Source: Sulfurimonas sp. (GTDB lineage: Bacteria; Campylobacterota; Campylobacteria; Campylobacterales; Sulfurimonadaceae). From it: a stretch of 58,483 nt of DNA. Below the pieces are notes generated by a model that saw only the letters and a program-made list of their open reading frames with translations, was not told the DNA's origin and ran no database searches. The first letter of the stretch is position 1; every line of letters begins with the position of its first letter. Both the position numbers and the translations under genes were made by a program. Of this stretch, positions 32,225 to 41,816 are shown piece after piece. Location: positions 1-58,483 of the forward strand of contig JAUZSC010000028.1 of NCBI GenBank assembly GCA_030949825.1, written 5' to 3'.

Positions 32225-33013
32225 ATGATGCAATCACTCTATACTGCTTCAACAGGAATGTTGGGTATGCAGACACAAATCGATACGACCGCCAATAATA
32301 TTGCCAATGTTAATACCATTGGTTTTAAAAAATCTCGCGCAGAATTTGCTGACCTTATGTACCATGTATCTCAGTACGCTGGGACATCTACAAGTGATGT
32401 GACAAAAAGTCCAACTGGAATCGAAGTAGGGCTAGGTGTTCGACCGACTGCAATAAATAAAATATTTTCAGAGGGTTCGCTTAAGCAAACGGACAATGAA
32501 CTCGATGTTGCTATTACTGGAAAAGGTTTCTTCGGGATGGAGTTACCTGATGGTACTCTTGTTTATTCAAGAAATGGTGCTTTTAAAATAGACAATACCG
32601 GAACGATGGTAAATAGTGATGGATATACCTTGATTCCTCAGGTTATTATTCCAGAAAATGCTACAAATGTAAGTATAGGTACTGATGGTATTGTAACTGT
32701 TATTCAAGCAGGACAAGCGCAAGCAACACAAATTGGACAGATCAATACTACGAACTTTGTAAATCCTGCTGGTCTTCATTCGCTTGGTGATAACTTATAT
32801 ATAGAAACAGATAGTTCAGGTCAACCAGTTGAGGGAACACCTGGTTTAGATGGTCTTGGAGTTTTAAGACAGGGTTTTGTTGAGTTAAGTAATGTTGAGC
32901 TTGTGGTAGAACTAACTGACCTTATTACCGGACAACGCGCTTACGATTCAAACTCTAAAGTTATTACAACTTCTGATGAGATGCTTCAAACTACAAACAA
33001 TCTAAAACGATAG
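32225..33013 (+). CDS. flgG: Flagellar distal rod protein FlgG
   Basis: 262 residues, the usual FlgG length. The N-terminus reads MMQSLYTASTGMLGMQTQID followed by TTANNIANVNTIGFKK; the middle has GKGFFGMELPDG; the C-terminus has LSNVELVVELTDLITGQRAYDSNSK, all diagnostic of FlgG. It builds the distal rod through the peptidoglycan layer. Second gene of the flgF-flgG unit; a hairpin follows. Confidence 0.95.
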   Translation: MMQSLYTASTGMLGMQTQIDTTANNIANVNTIGFKKSRAEFADLMYHVSQYAGTSTSDVTKSPTGIEVGLGVRPTAINKIFSEGSLKQTDNELDVAITGKGFFGMELPDGTLVYSRNGAFKIDNTGTMVNSDGYTLIPQVIIPENATNVSIGTDGIVTVIQAGQAQATQIGQINTTNFVNPAGLHSLGDNLYIETDSSGQPVEGTPGLDGLGVLRQGFVELSNVELVVELTDLITGQRAYDSNSKVITTSDEMLQTTNNLKR

Positions 33014-33025
33014 TAAACACTTAAA

Positions 33026-33057
33026 ATAGACTTTATAGTAATTAATATAAAGTCTAT
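33026..33057. terminator. Hairpin after flgG
   Basis: Perfect 11-bp stem ATAGACTTTAT / ATAAAGTCTAT with a ten-base loop, starting 13 bases after the flgG stop. A T-rich tract follows at 33072-33087. Confidence 0.55.
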
Positions 33058-33089
33058 CTACTTATAGAAGATTTCTTTTTTTTTCTTTA

Positions 33090-33113
33090 ATATATCAATA
33101 TATCTTGATATAT
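33090..33113. promoter_or_regulatory. ArsR operator (inverted repeat)
   Basis: Perfect 9-bp arms ATATATCAA / TTGATATAT separated by six bases, overlapping the -35 box of the arsR promoter. The ATCAA/TTGAT core is the type bound by SmtB/ArsR repressors, so autorepression released by arsenite is expected. Confidence 0.7.
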
Positions 33114-33133
33114 ATAGATTAAAATGCTATACT
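33105..33133 (+). promoter_or_regulatory. arsRCB promoter
   Basis: -35 TTGATA (33105-33110), a 17-base spacer, then -10 TATACT (33128-33133) with a TG-n extension. The -35 is inside the right arm of the operator. The ATG of arsR follows 30 bases downstream, with an AGAAGGA ribosome site. Confidence 0.7.
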
Positions 33134-33163
33134 TCTGCAAAATTAGAAGGATAAAAGTAAATA

Positions 33164-33475
33164 ATGGAAATATTTCTTAAAACAATAGGCTCGCTTAATG
33201 ACGAAACACGCTTAAAAATCCTTCAGTTTATTGATACTAATGATGAAGTATGTGTCTGCGATATAGAAAACTCTTTTGACATGATTCAATCTCGAATTTC
33301 AAGACATTTGAAAATTTTAAAAGAGGCTGGATTTTTAAAGGTTCAAAGAAAGGGAAGGTGGGCTTATTATAGTATACGGATGCCTTTAGATAGATTTAGA
33401 GAGAGTGTTTTAAAAGAGATGAGTTATTTGGAACTTGATATTCCAAAATTAAATGAAGGATGCAAAAATGGATAA
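33164..33475 (+). CDS. arsR: ArsR-family arsenical-responsive repressor
   Basis: 103 residues, winged helix. The As(III)/metal site motif is EVCVCDI (canonical ELCVCDL) at the start of the DNA-binding helix-turn-helix, followed by QSRISRHLKILKEAGFL. First gene of arsR-arsC-arsB. It overlaps arsC by eight bases and is preceded by its own operator. Confidence 0.92.
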   Translation: MEIFLKTIGSLNDETRLKILQFIDTNDEVCVCDIENSFDMIQSRISRHLKILKEAGFLKVQRKGRWAYYSIRMPLDRFRESVLKEMSYLELDIPKLNEGCKNG

Positions 33476-33872
33476 AAAAGTCTTAGTGATGTGCACAGGA
33501 AATAGTTGTAGAAGTATTATAGGTGAAGCACTTATTAATGCAAAAGTTGATGGAGTGCAGGCGTACAGTTGTGGCGTGGCTCCATCAGGAAAAGTAAATC
33601 CAAATGCTAGAAAAATATTAGAAGAAAATGGCATCTGGGATGATAGTTATACTTCAAAACATTTAGATTCTGTAATAGATGAAGATTTTGATTTAGTTGT
33701 CACTGTATGTTCTCACGCAAAAGAGACTTGTCCAATTTTCCCAAAAGTAGTAGCTAAAATTCATGTTGGTTTTGAAGATCCTGATGGAAAAGAGTACTCG
33801 GCTTTTCTTGACACATATAGAGAAATCGAAGAAATTTTATTAAAAGAGGTAAAAAATGTTTTTAGCAAGTAG
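33468..33872 (+). CDS. arsC: Arsenate reductase (LMW-PTP fold, thioredoxin-coupled type)
   Basis: 134 residues from the ATG at 33468; an in-frame start at 33453 lies inside arsR. The P-loop CTGNSCR (C-x5-R) at residues 9-15 carries the nucleophilic Cys. A second Cys pair in VVTVCSHAKETCP is the redox relay that hands the disulfide to thioredoxin. The enzyme reduces As(V) to As(III) for export by the next gene, which overlaps its 3' end by 17 bases. Confidence 0.93.
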   Translation: MDKKVLVMCTGNSCRSIIGEALINAKVDGVQAYSCGVAPSGKVNPNARKILEENGIWDDSYTSKHLDSVIDEDFDLVVTVCSHAKETCPIFPKVVAKIHVGFEDPDGKEYSAFLDTYREIEEILLKEVKNVFSK

Positions 33873-35115
33873 TATATTCCTTCTAACACTATTGTTTGTA
33901 ATCTGGCAGCCTAAAGGCTTACAAATTGGTACTACGGCTATGGTTGGTGCGGTTGTTGCACTTATTGCAGGCGTTGTAAGTATTGATGATGTTTATAGTG
34001 TTACAGATATCGTATGGGATGCAACACTGGCTTTTATAGGAATTATTATACTTTCTATGGTTCTTGATGAAATAGGCTTTTTCAAATGGTGTGCTATAAA
34101 AATGGCAAAAATTAGTCATGGAAATGGGCATCTGATGTTCATCTACGCTCTTTTACTAGGTGCATTCGTCTCAGCACTTTTTGCAAATGATGGGGCAGCT
34201 TTAATCTTAACACCTATTTTATTGGTACAGATGCGAATCTTAAAACTCAATGCAAAAACAATTCTTGCTTTTTTACTTGCAGGTGGATTCATAAGCGATA
34301 GTGCCTCACTCCCTTTTGTGTTCTCAAACCTAACAAACATCGTAACTGCAAACTACTTTAGCATAGGCTTTATGGAATATATGAGCAATATGATGCTTCC
34401 ATTTGTCGTGAGTGTATTTATGTCTATAGTAGTTTTATGGATTGTTCTTAGAAAAGATATACCAACATATATAGATGTATCTTTACTTGAAAATGAAGAT
34501 GATGTTCTTAAAAGTAAGGCTCTTTTTAAATTTTCTTGGGGATTTTTAGCGCTTCTTTTAGTAGGGTATTTTATAGGCGATATTTATGACTTGCCGATAA
34601 GCCTTTTTGCCATTGGTGGTGGACTTTTGTTTTTAGTAATCGCGAGTTACACAAAACATGTAGATGCTAAAACAATTATAAAAGATGCACCATGGCAGGT
34701 TGTTTGGTTTTCATTAGGTTTATATATCGTGGTATACGGTTTAAAAAATGCAGGTTTAACAGAGCATCTAACACTTGTTTTACAAGACCTTGTTACGCGT
34801 GGTGATTTTATAGCAGTCATCGGAACAGGCTTTATAGCTGCTTTTCTTTCAGCATTTATGAACAATATGCCAACAATAATGATTATGGACATAGCACTTC
34901 AAGATATAGACAATATGAAGTTAGTCTATGCAAATATAATCGGTTGTAATTTAGGACCAAAGATGACTCCATTTGGTTCATTAGCAACACTTCTTTGGCT
35001 CCATGTTTTAGCACAAAAAGGCGTAAAAATTGGTTTTTGGCAGTACTCTAAATTTGGTTTAATCGTAACGCCTCCAATTCTTTTAGTTGTATTGTTAAGT
35101 TTAGTGATAGGATAA
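33856..35115 (+). CDS. arsB: Arsenite efflux permease ArsB (ArsB/NhaD superfamily)
   Basis: 419 residues with about eleven membrane helices. Family motifs include ALFANDGAALILTPILL, the NDGAAL signature of ArsB permeases, and NNMPTIMIMDIAL near the end. It expels As(III) from the cytosol. The position after arsR-arsC, with overlapping reading frames, fixes the substrate better than sequence alone. Confidence 0.92.
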   Translation: MFLASSIFLLTLLFVIWQPKGLQIGTTAMVGAVVALIAGVVSIDDVYSVTDIVWDATLAFIGIIILSMVLDEIGFFKWCAIKMAKISHGNGHLMFIYALLLGAFVSALFANDGAALILTPILLVQMRILKLNAKTILAFLLAGGFISDSASLPFVFSNLTNIVTANYFSIGFMEYMSNMMLPFVVSVFMSIVVLWIVLRKDIPTYIDVSLLENEDDVLKSKALFKFSWGFLALLLVGYFIGDIYDLPISLFAIGGGLLFLVIASYTKHVDAKTIIKDAPWQVVWFSLGLYIVVYGLKNAGLTEHLTLVLQDLVTRGDFIAVIGTGFIAAFLSAFMNNMPTIMIMDIALQDIDNMKLVYANIIGCNLGPKMTPFGSLATLLWLHVLAQKGVKIGFWQYSKFGLIVTPPILLVVLLSLVIG

Positions 35116-35149
35116 TTAGATATAGTTGGCTAATTAATAGGAGCTAAAA

Positions 35150-35347
35150 ATGGAAATATCAGAAGAAGCGAAACTTGACATGAAAAATGCACTTAATGGT
35201 AAGTTCAGCGATAATTACGATGACTTACAAATAGTGCTAGACAATTTAAGCATTAAAAAAGCGGCAGCGAGCGATCATGGTAGCTTTAAACAAATAGATA
35301 ATGCTATGGGTAGAATACAGTCTAAAATGAAGAAGATAAAAGCATAA
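35150..35347 (+). CDS. Small protein of unknown function
   Basis: 65 residues, highly charged, probably helical, no cysteine and no signal peptide. A TAGGAGC ribosome site ends six bases before the ATG, which supports it as a real gene. It lies between arsB and the flavoprotein; no function can be assigned. Confidence 0.55.
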   Translation: MEISEEAKLDMKNALNGKFSDNYDDLQIVLDNLSIKKAAASDHGSFKQIDNAMGRIQSKMKKIKA

Positions 35348-35439
35348 TTCTACTCTAAATACATCAAAACCATCAGAATTAGTATTTCTTGATATACTTT
35401 TGAAATAACTTTTAAACACTCTCAAAAAGGGCAAGATGG

Positions 35440-36636
35440 ATGTTGCTAGATGTATCATGTAAAATCGCTATAATAGGTGCTGGTCCTGCTGGACTTATGG
35501 CTGCAGAAGTTTTATCAGATGCAGGTTTTGCACCGACTGTATTTGATGCAATGCCTTCTGCTGGGCGTAAGTTCTTGCGTGCTGGACGAGGGGGTTTAAA
35601 CCTGACACATGCAGAAGACCTCAATCTCTTTTCAAGTCGTTATTTTGAAGCAGAGCCTTTTTTAAAATCAGCCTTAAAAACCTTTAATCCTAATGACATA
35701 CGAAAATGGTCAAATAAGCTTGGCTTTGAGACTTATGTTGGCTCTTCTGGTAAGGTTTATCCCTTAGATAAAAAAGCGGGTCCACTCCTACGCACTTGGT
35801 TACGAAAACTTAAAAAAAACAATACGCAATTTAAGATGAAACATTGTCTTGTTGCTTGGTCAAAAGATATTTGGCAGTTTCAAACACCCGATGGACTTAA
35901 AGAATATTCGTTTGATAATGTGATTTTAGCTCTTGGAGGCGCTTCTTGGCCAAGCTTAGGTTCAACAGGTGCTTGGACAAAAATACTCGAAGATAAAGGC
36001 TTAACCATAAACCCTCTTAAACCTGCAAATATGGGTTTTAATGTAGCTTGGTCTGAGGTTTTTAAAGAGAAATTTTCAGGTACGCCACTTAAAAATGTAA
36101 AACTTCAATCCAAACTTGGGGAATTTTTAGTGAATGAGTACGGAGTTGAGGGAAGTTTAATCTATGCGCATTCTAAATATTTAAGAGAGCAGATAGAAAA
36201 AAATTCTCCCTTTACAGTTTATATAGATCTTTTTCCTCATCGTACTCAGAGCAAGTTAAAAGAACAGTTAAGCACAAAAAGAGGCAAACTTAGTTTGAGT
36301 GCTTTTTGGAAACGCTTTGGTTTAGATGGCATTAAAGCATCTTTACTTAGAGAGGTTTTAGAAAAGGACTCTTTAGTAGAAGCTGATGTAGTAGCAAAGA
36401 CACTCAAGCATTTCCCTTTAGTGCTAGAGTCCTTTAGACCCATCGAAGAAGCCATCAGTACAGCAGGAGGATTAAGTTTTGAAAACTTAGATGCAGGGTT
36501 AATGCTAAAAGATTTTCCTGGAGTATTTTGTATTGGTGAAATGCTAGACTGGGAAGCACCAACGGGAGGCTATCTCTTAACTGCTGTAATGGGGCAGGGC
36601 AAGCAAGCGGGGGAAGCACTTTTGAGCCACTTATAG
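35440..36636 (+). CDS. HI0933/BaiN-family flavoprotein (NAD(P)/FAD-dependent oxidoreductase)
   Basis: 398 residues. The N-terminal dinucleotide-binding motif is IIGAGPAGLMAAEVL, followed by GRKFLRAGRGGLNLTHAED, characteristic of the HI0933 family, and a C-terminal FAD motif with GVFCIGEMLDWEAPTGGYLL. The ATG at 35440 is used because the ATG at 35436 runs into an early stop. The reaction is unknown for this subfamily. A terminator follows. Confidence 0.88.
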   Translation: MLLDVSCKIAIIGAGPAGLMAAEVLSDAGFAPTVFDAMPSAGRKFLRAGRGGLNLTHAEDLNLFSSRYFEAEPFLKSALKTFNPNDIRKWSNKLGFETYVGSSGKVYPLDKKAGPLLRTWLRKLKKNNTQFKMKHCLVAWSKDIWQFQTPDGLKEYSFDNVILALGGASWPSLGSTGAWTKILEDKGLTINPLKPANMGFNVAWSEVFKEKFSGTPLKNVKLQSKLGEFLVNEYGVEGSLIYAHSKYLREQIEKNSPFTVYIDLFPHRTQSKLKEQLSTKRGKLSLSAFWKRFGLDGIKASLLREVLEKDSLVEADVVAKTLKHFPLVLESFRPIEEAISTAGGLSFENLDAGLMLKDFPGVFCIGEMLDWEAPTGGYLLTAVMGQGKQAGEALLSHL

Positions 36637-36658
36637 ACATGTAATCTCTGAGATGAAT

Positions 36659-36689
36659 AAATCTAAAGTCATAAGCCCTTTAGATTTTT
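36659..36689 (+). terminator. Rho-independent terminator after the flavoprotein gene
   Basis: Perfect 10-bp stem AAATCTAAAG / CTTTAGATTT, nine-base loop, with TTTTT at the 3' side. Confidence 0.75.
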
Positions 36690-36702
36690 AATGTTAAGAA
36701 AG

Positions 36703-36708
36703 TATAAT
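36703..36708 (+). promoter_or_regulatory. Candidate recN -10 box
   Basis: TATAAT 25 bases upstream of the recN ATG, just after the terminator. No clear -35 or LexA-like box is seen. Confidence 0.4.
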
Positions 36709-36733
36709 AACAAACAATAAAAAGGTAAGTCAT

Positions 36734-38271
36734 ATGATAGAAAGATTTTACTTGAAAGATTTTTTAAGTTTTAAAGAAGTTGAGCTAGAGTTAAACAATG
36801 GGCTCATTGTCTTTTCTGGCCCTAGTGGTAGTGGTAAGTCTATTTTGATGAATGCTATTTTGTCTTCTCTTGGTGTGAGTTCTTGTGAGGCATCTTTATG
36901 TGAGTCGAGCGTGTCTTGGCAGCTTGATAGTGAAGCGATGGGTATTGAGAATGATGATATCAATATTTTTAAGCACATTAAAAAAGAAAAATCTCGTTAC
37001 TTTATTAATAATCATAGTGTTTCGAAAAAGTCTATGGGATTGCTTGGCTCAAAATATATTCGGCATCTGAGTTTAAAAGATTTTAGTGATTTTGAAAATG
37101 AAAATCTTCTTGGCATCTTAGATGAGAGAATTCAAAATAAATCAATTGATATAAATAAAGTAAGACATGAATATAAAGATGCTTACAATAGTTACATCCA
37201 AAGCAATAAAGAATTACAAAAAAATAGAGCTAGAAGAAAGAAAAATAGTAGAATTAAAAGAATTTGTGAGCTTTGAGATTAAAAAGATAGAAGATATTAA
37301 CCCTACGATTTCTGAAGATGAAGAACTTGTAAAAATCAAAAAAGAACTCTCTAAAAAAGAAAAAGTTTTAGAAAATATAGAAGCAGCCAATAGTATTTTT
37401 GAGTATGAGTATAAAGTTTCATCAGCTTTAGATTCACTTGAAATAGAAAGTGCTTTTTTTGATGATGCAATAAACGAGCTTCGAGCGATTTTAGATAATG
37501 CACAAGACAAGTTCTCAGCACTTGATGATGTTGATATAGAAGAAGTTTTAAACCGCATAGAAGAACTTGGTGAACTTAAAACAAGATACGGAAGTATAGA
37601 AGAAGCGATAGCGTATAAAAATAAGAAAAAAATAGAACTCCAAAAGTATGAGAATATCGAGATTACGAAAAAAGACTTAGTGTCTAAGGTAAAAAAAACT
37701 TAAAGCTAGTGTTGAAAGTTTATCTATGAAACTATCAGCGTTAAGACATGGAGAAATAGACTGTTTTAAAGATGACTTAAATACTTACTTAAAAGACTTG
37801 TATCTTCGTGATGCCCAAATTACTTTAGGAGAGTTAGATTATGAAGTATTTGGGAAAGATTCACTACAAATAAAACTTAATAATACCCAGTTGCAAAAAA
37901 TCAGTACAGGTGAATTTAATAGGCTCCGTCTTGCTATACTCGCGCTAAAATCAGAAAATATGAATCAAAATGGTGGCGTTTTGATGCTCGATGAGATAGA
38001 TGCTAACCTTAGTGGAGAAGAGTCTATGAGTGTTGCAAAAGTACTTCGACAGCTTTCAAAACACTTTCAAATATATGTAATTTCTCATCAACCACAACTA
38101 ACATCTATGGGTAATCAACACTTTTTAGTTTACAAAGAGGGTGATGAATCTAAAACTAAAGAACTTGATACACATGGAAAGATTGACGAAATCGCTCGAA
38201 TAATAAGTGGTGATAGTGTGAGTAGTGAGGCGAAAAAGTTTGCAAAAGAGCTGTTGGAGGCAAATAAATGA
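36734..38271 (+). CDS. recN: DNA repair protein RecN (SMC-like ATPase), two frameshifts
   Basis: About 512 residues when joined. The N-terminal Walker A is FSGPSGSGKSILMNAIL, the central part is coiled coil, and the C-terminal half has the ABC signature-like KISTGEFNRLRLAILAL and Walker B GGVLMLDEIDANLSGEES. RecN holds broken ends during recombinational repair. Breaks lie in the A7 near 37219-37225 (join ELQKIELEERKIVELKEF) and the A8 near 37692-37699 (join KVKKLKASVESLSMK). It is shorter than E. coli RecN, as is usual in Campylobacterota. It overlaps tatD by four bases (ATGA). Confidence 0.9.
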
Positions 38272-39044
38272 TAGTTGATACACATATACATCTTGATGAC
38301 AGTCGCTACGATAATGACTTAGATGAAGTTTTGAGTAGAGCAAGAGAAGGTGGAGTTGAACGCTTTATTATTCCTGGTGCTGATCCTTCAACTTTAGCTC
38401 GGGCTTTGAATATAGTTGAAAAATATGATGATGTTTATTTTGCTGTGGGAGTCCATCCTTATGATTTAGATTCTTTTGAATCTTTAGATTTTGAAAAATA
38501 TGTGCATCATAAAAAATGTGTAGCAATAGGTGAGTGCGGATTGGATTATTTTCGTCTTGAGGGAACAGATGAAGAAAAAGAATTAAATAAAAAACAACAA
38601 AAAGCTGTTTTCATTGCTCAAATCGAGCTTGCTAAAAAGTACAAAAAACCACTTATAGTGCATGTGCGTGATGCATCTAGAGATTCTAAGGAACTTCTTT
38701 TAGAACACGGAGCTTCCCAAGTGGGAGGAGTTTTACATTGTTACAACGCGGATGATGAACTTCTTAGCCTTGCTGAGCATGGTTTTTATTTTGGAATAGG
38801 AGGAGTTTTAACTTTTAAAAATGCGAAAAAACTCATCAATGTTCTTCCCAAAATTCCGCATAAAAAACTTTTGATAGAAACAGATGGTCCTTATCTAACA
38901 CCAACGCCACATCGAGGACAAAGAAATGAGCCATTTTACACTACTCTTGTAGCACAAAAAATGTCTGATGTTTTAGATATTGATATAAGTGTTATTAAAA
39001 CCACAACTACTAACAACGCCTTAAAACTCTTTAATATTTCATAA
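38268..39044 (+). CDS. tatD: TatD-family metal-dependent DNase
   Basis: 258 residues, the typical length. Metal ligands are visible in VDTHIHLDD (HxH), IGECGLDYFR (Glu), PLIVHVRDASRD (His), GVLHCYN and LLIETDGPYLTP (Asp). Members act as 3'-5' exonucleases or general hydrolases. It is translationally coupled to recN, which suggests a repair-related unit. Its stop sits in the loop of a long terminator hairpin. Confidence 0.93.
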   Translation: MIVDTHIHLDDSRYDNDLDEVLSRAREGGVERFIIPGADPSTLARALNIVEKYDDVYFAVGVHPYDLDSFESLDFEKYVHHKKCVAIGECGLDYFRLEGTDEEKELNKKQQKAVFIAQIELAKKYKKPLIVHVRDASRDSKELLLEHGASQVGGVLHCYNADDELLSLAEHGFYFGIGGVLTFKNAKKLINVLPKIPHKKLLIETDGPYLTPTPHRGQRNEPFYTTLVAQKMSDVLDIDISVIKTTTTNNALKLFNIS

Positions 39045-39057
39045 TATTAAAGAGTTT
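39024..39057. terminator. Long perfect hairpin around the tatD stop codon
   Basis: A 15-bp perfect stem AAACTCTTTAATATT / AATATTAAAGAGTTT with a four-base loop. The tatD TAA begins in the loop. The 3' side ends in TTTATTT, giving a weak T-tract. Confidence 0.7.
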
Positions 39058-39167
39058 ATTTCACATATTTTAACTTTTCAAGCCTAGAAAAAAATATTTA
39101 CATGTGTATTAACCTATATTTTGCTAATATAAGAGCATAAGAAATTAACATAAAGAGCATATATATA

Positions 39168-40394
39168 TTGAAATACTTATTACTTTTACTTTTTCCCTTT
39201 GTGATATTTGCAAATTTAAGATATGAATCTAACCATAACAAAGAATTAGCGATTCTTGAATCTTTTGACATCGAGCCATCATTTTTACACGATCCACTGA
39301 TGAATGAGATTCGAAATAATAGAAGTAATCTTAATAAAAATAAACATTTTTTCACAGCAATGGATAATGCATATATATTTATTCCGGCAATCAAGAGTCT
39401 TTTAAATAAAAATGATATACCTCAAGAATTCTTATATTTAGCAATGGCAGAATCTAATTTTAAAACAAAAGCCTATTCTAAAAAGAAGGCTTCGGGACTA
39501 TGGCAATTTATGCCGCGTACAGGTAAGAGATACAATCTTAAAATCAATGAGTATGTTGATGAAAGACGAGATTTAATTAAATCAACAAAAGCTGCATCTG
39601 AGTACTTATCGTCTTTGCATAAGCGTTTCGGTAAATGGTATCTAGCGGCTATTGCTTATAATTGCGGTGGAGGAAGATTAAATCATGCTATTAAAAAAGC
39701 CGGTTCTGATAGTTTAGCTGTTTTACTTGATAGCGAAAAAAAATATATTCCAAGAGAAAGTAGAAATTATATAAGAAAAATTGTAGCGCTTGCTCTGGTT
39801 GGAAGTGATGAACAGTTTATGCTAAAAGGTGAATACGAGTACCTTTTAAACAGGGCTAATGCCTATTCTGTAGCAACTATTAATGTTCCTGGTGGAGAAT
39901 CATTAAAAAGATTAGCTAGTGTTTTGCAGATGCCTATTGAGGATTTACAGCAATTAAACAGACATTTGAAGTATGACTTTGTTCCCCCTTACTCTAATGG
40001 TTATAATATTTATATTCCCTATCTAAAACTGGCAGAGTTTAAACAAAACTATACGCAAACACAAATGAAAAATATTTATAAAATACATATCGTTAGTAGT
40101 GGTGATAACTTATCCTATATAGGTCAAAAATATGGTGTTGCGTATAAGCTTATAAAGGATTTTAATAAATTAAAAAATTCAAAACTAAGACTCAAGCAAA
40201 AACTTATTATTCCAATAGACAACAGTGCTAAAGCAAAAAAAATAAGTACTAATTTTTACTATATGGTAAAAAGAGGCGATTCCTTAGAGTCTATTTCAAG
40301 GGCAAAAAAAGTAAGTATTAAAAATATTAAAACATATAATCATATCAATGGGAGTTTAATTAAAATAGGGGAGCGGTTAAAACTCTATGAGTAG
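39168..40394 (+). CDS. mltD: Membrane-bound lytic murein transglycosylase D with LysM repeats
   Basis: 408 residues. Signal peptide MKYLLLLLFPFVIFA. The catalytic Glu is in LAMAESNFKTKAYS, followed by ASGLWQFMPRTGKRY and AYNCGGGRL of the SLT fold. Two C-terminal LysM domains follow (YKIHIVSSGDNLSYIGQKY and YYMVKRGDSLESISRAKKV). It cleaves peptidoglycan glycan strands in the periplasm. It uses a TTG start with AAAGAG upstream. It overlaps rlpA by eight bases. Confidence 0.93.
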   Translation: MKYLLLLLFPFVIFANLRYESNHNKELAILESFDIEPSFLHDPLMNEIRNNRSNLNKNKHFFTAMDNAYIFIPAIKSLLNKNDIPQEFLYLAMAESNFKTKAYSKKKASGLWQFMPRTGKRYNLKINEYVDERRDLIKSTKAASEYLSSLHKRFGKWYLAAIAYNCGGGRLNHAIKKAGSDSLAVLLDSEKKYIPRESRNYIRKIVALALVGSDEQFMLKGEYEYLLNRANAYSVATINVPGGESLKRLASVLQMPIEDLQQLNRHLKYDFVPPYSNGYNIYIPYLKLAEFKQNYTQTQMKNIYKIHIVSSGDNLSYIGQKYGVAYKLIKDFNKLKNSKLRLKQKLIIPIDNSAKAKKISTNFYYMVKRGDSLESISRAKKVSIKNIKTYNHINGSLIKIGERLKLYE

Positions 40395-41229
40395 GCTTTT
40401 CATATTTGCACTTATTATTATAGGACTATTGTTTTCAGGATGTAGTAGGAAGTCTCGTTACTATTCAGGTAAGACATATAAAATCACTTCAAAACCTAGA
40501 ACCTACTCATCTTCAACAAGTGACTATAATAGTTATATAAGTGAGAAAGAGTATAAGTATGCAAAAATGAATTCTTATAGAGTTTTAGGTAAAAGATACT
40601 ATCCTCAAAAAGTAAGTGTTGGAGATAGGTTTGAGGGAATTGCTAGTTGGTACGGTCCTGATTTTCACGCTAAACTCACAGCGAATGGTGAAACATACAA
40701 TATGTATGATATGACAGCTGCACATAAAACGCTACCGATGAACACAATGCTTAAAGTGACTAATCGCAGAAATGGCTTAAGTGCTATAGTTAGAATTAAC
40801 GATAGAGGTCCTTTTGTTGGCACAAGAATTATAGACCTTTCCAATGCCGCTGCAAGAAAGATAGATATGGTTGGTACAGGAACAGCATCGGTAAGACTTG
40901 AGGTTTTAGGTTTTTATTCGAAAAATAGAGTAAAGACTAGAAAAGTAAAAGTTGTTCATACACCAAAGAAAAAAGTGCCAAAATCACCAGCTAAGAGAAT
41001 AGACACTTATGCGCTTCAAATTGCTTCTTTTACAAATATAGAAGGTGCTATAAAAGTGCAAGAAGATCATAACAATACAGATGGCTACACAACTGTTATA
41101 AAAGATATCGAGACAGATCATGGAAGATTTTTTAAAGTTTATCTCAGAGGCTTTAAAACTCAAAAAGAAATAAGAGACTACAAATCAAATGGAAACTTTA
41201 AAAATTCATTTATTGTAAAAGATAATTAA
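40387..41229 (+). CDS. rlpA: RlpA-like septal ring lipoprotein (DPBB and SPOR domains)
   Basis: 280 residues. Lipoprotein signal with lipobox LLFSGC. The double-psi beta-barrel runs from GIASWYGPDFHAKLTANGE through the catalytic-type VRINDRGPFVGTRIIDLS. The C-terminal SPOR domain begins at YALQIASFTNIEGAI and binds denuded glycan. RlpA enzymes are lytic transglycosylases acting at the septum, which fits the MltD neighbour. Confidence 0.93.
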   Translation: MSRLFIFALIIIGLLFSGCSRKSRYYSGKTYKITSKPRTYSSSTSDYNSYISEKEYKYAKMNSYRVLGKRYYPQKVSVGDRFEGIASWYGPDFHAKLTANGETYNMYDMTAAHKTLPMNTMLKVTNRRNGLSAIVRINDRGPFVGTRIIDLSNAAARKIDMVGTGTASVRLEVLGFYSKNRVKTRKVKVVHTPKKKVPKSPAKRIDTYALQIASFTNIEGAIKVQEDHNNTDGYTTVIKDIETDHGRFFKVYLRGFKTQKEIRDYKSNGNFKNSFIVKDN

Positions 41230-41243
41230 ACTTGGAGATTAAG

Positions 41244-41816
41244 ATGCTAACAAAAACAAGAAAAACAAAAGAAACAGATATTACAATTTCATTAGATATG
41301 AATGGTTCAGGGAAAAGTAATATACATACAGGGGTTGGATTTTTAGACCATATGTTAGAGAGTTTTTCCAAGCACTCTCTAATTGATTTGAATATATCTT
41401 GCAAAGGTGACATACATATTGACGATCATCATAGCGTAGAAGACATTGGTATTGTTTTAGGTTGCCTTGTTGGGGAGTCTTTATACCCTATAAAGGAGAT
41501 GGAGCGTTTTGGAAGTGCTAATATTGTAATGGATGAAGCCTGCGTATCATGTGATTTAGATCTTAGTAATCGTCCCTTTTTAGTTTATGACTTAAGTGTG
41601 AGCGGAAAGGTTGGAAATTTTGATACTGAGCTTGTGGAAGAATTTTTCAGAGCCTTTGTCTTAAATGCAAGAATTAGTACGCATATAGTTGAACTACGAG
41701 GAAAAAATAAGCATCATATTATAGAAGCATCATTTAAGTCCCTTGCCGTAGCTATTCGTCGAGCAACTACTAAAAATATGCGCATTGGAATTCCAAGTAC
41801 AAAAGATGTTTTATGA
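41244..41816 (+). CDS. hisB: Imidazoleglycerol-phosphate dehydratase
   Basis: 190 residues from the ATG at 41244, which has a TTGGAG site; the in-frame ATG at 41232 lies within the ribosome site. Manganese ligands are in GVGFLDHML, DDHHSVEDIGI and KNKHHIIEASFKSLA. It catalyses the sixth step of histidine synthesis. It is monofunctional, without the phosphatase half of the enterobacterial HisB. It overlaps kdsC by four bases. Confidence 0.96.
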   Translation: MLTKTRKTKETDITISLDMNGSGKSNIHTGVGFLDHMLESFSKHSLIDLNISCKGDIHIDDHHSVEDIGIVLGCLVGESLYPIKEMERFGSANIVMDEACVSCDLDLSNRPFLVYDLSVSGKVGNFDTELVEEFFRAFVLNARISTHIVELRGKNKHHIIEASFKSLAVAIRRATTKNMRIGIPSTKDVL

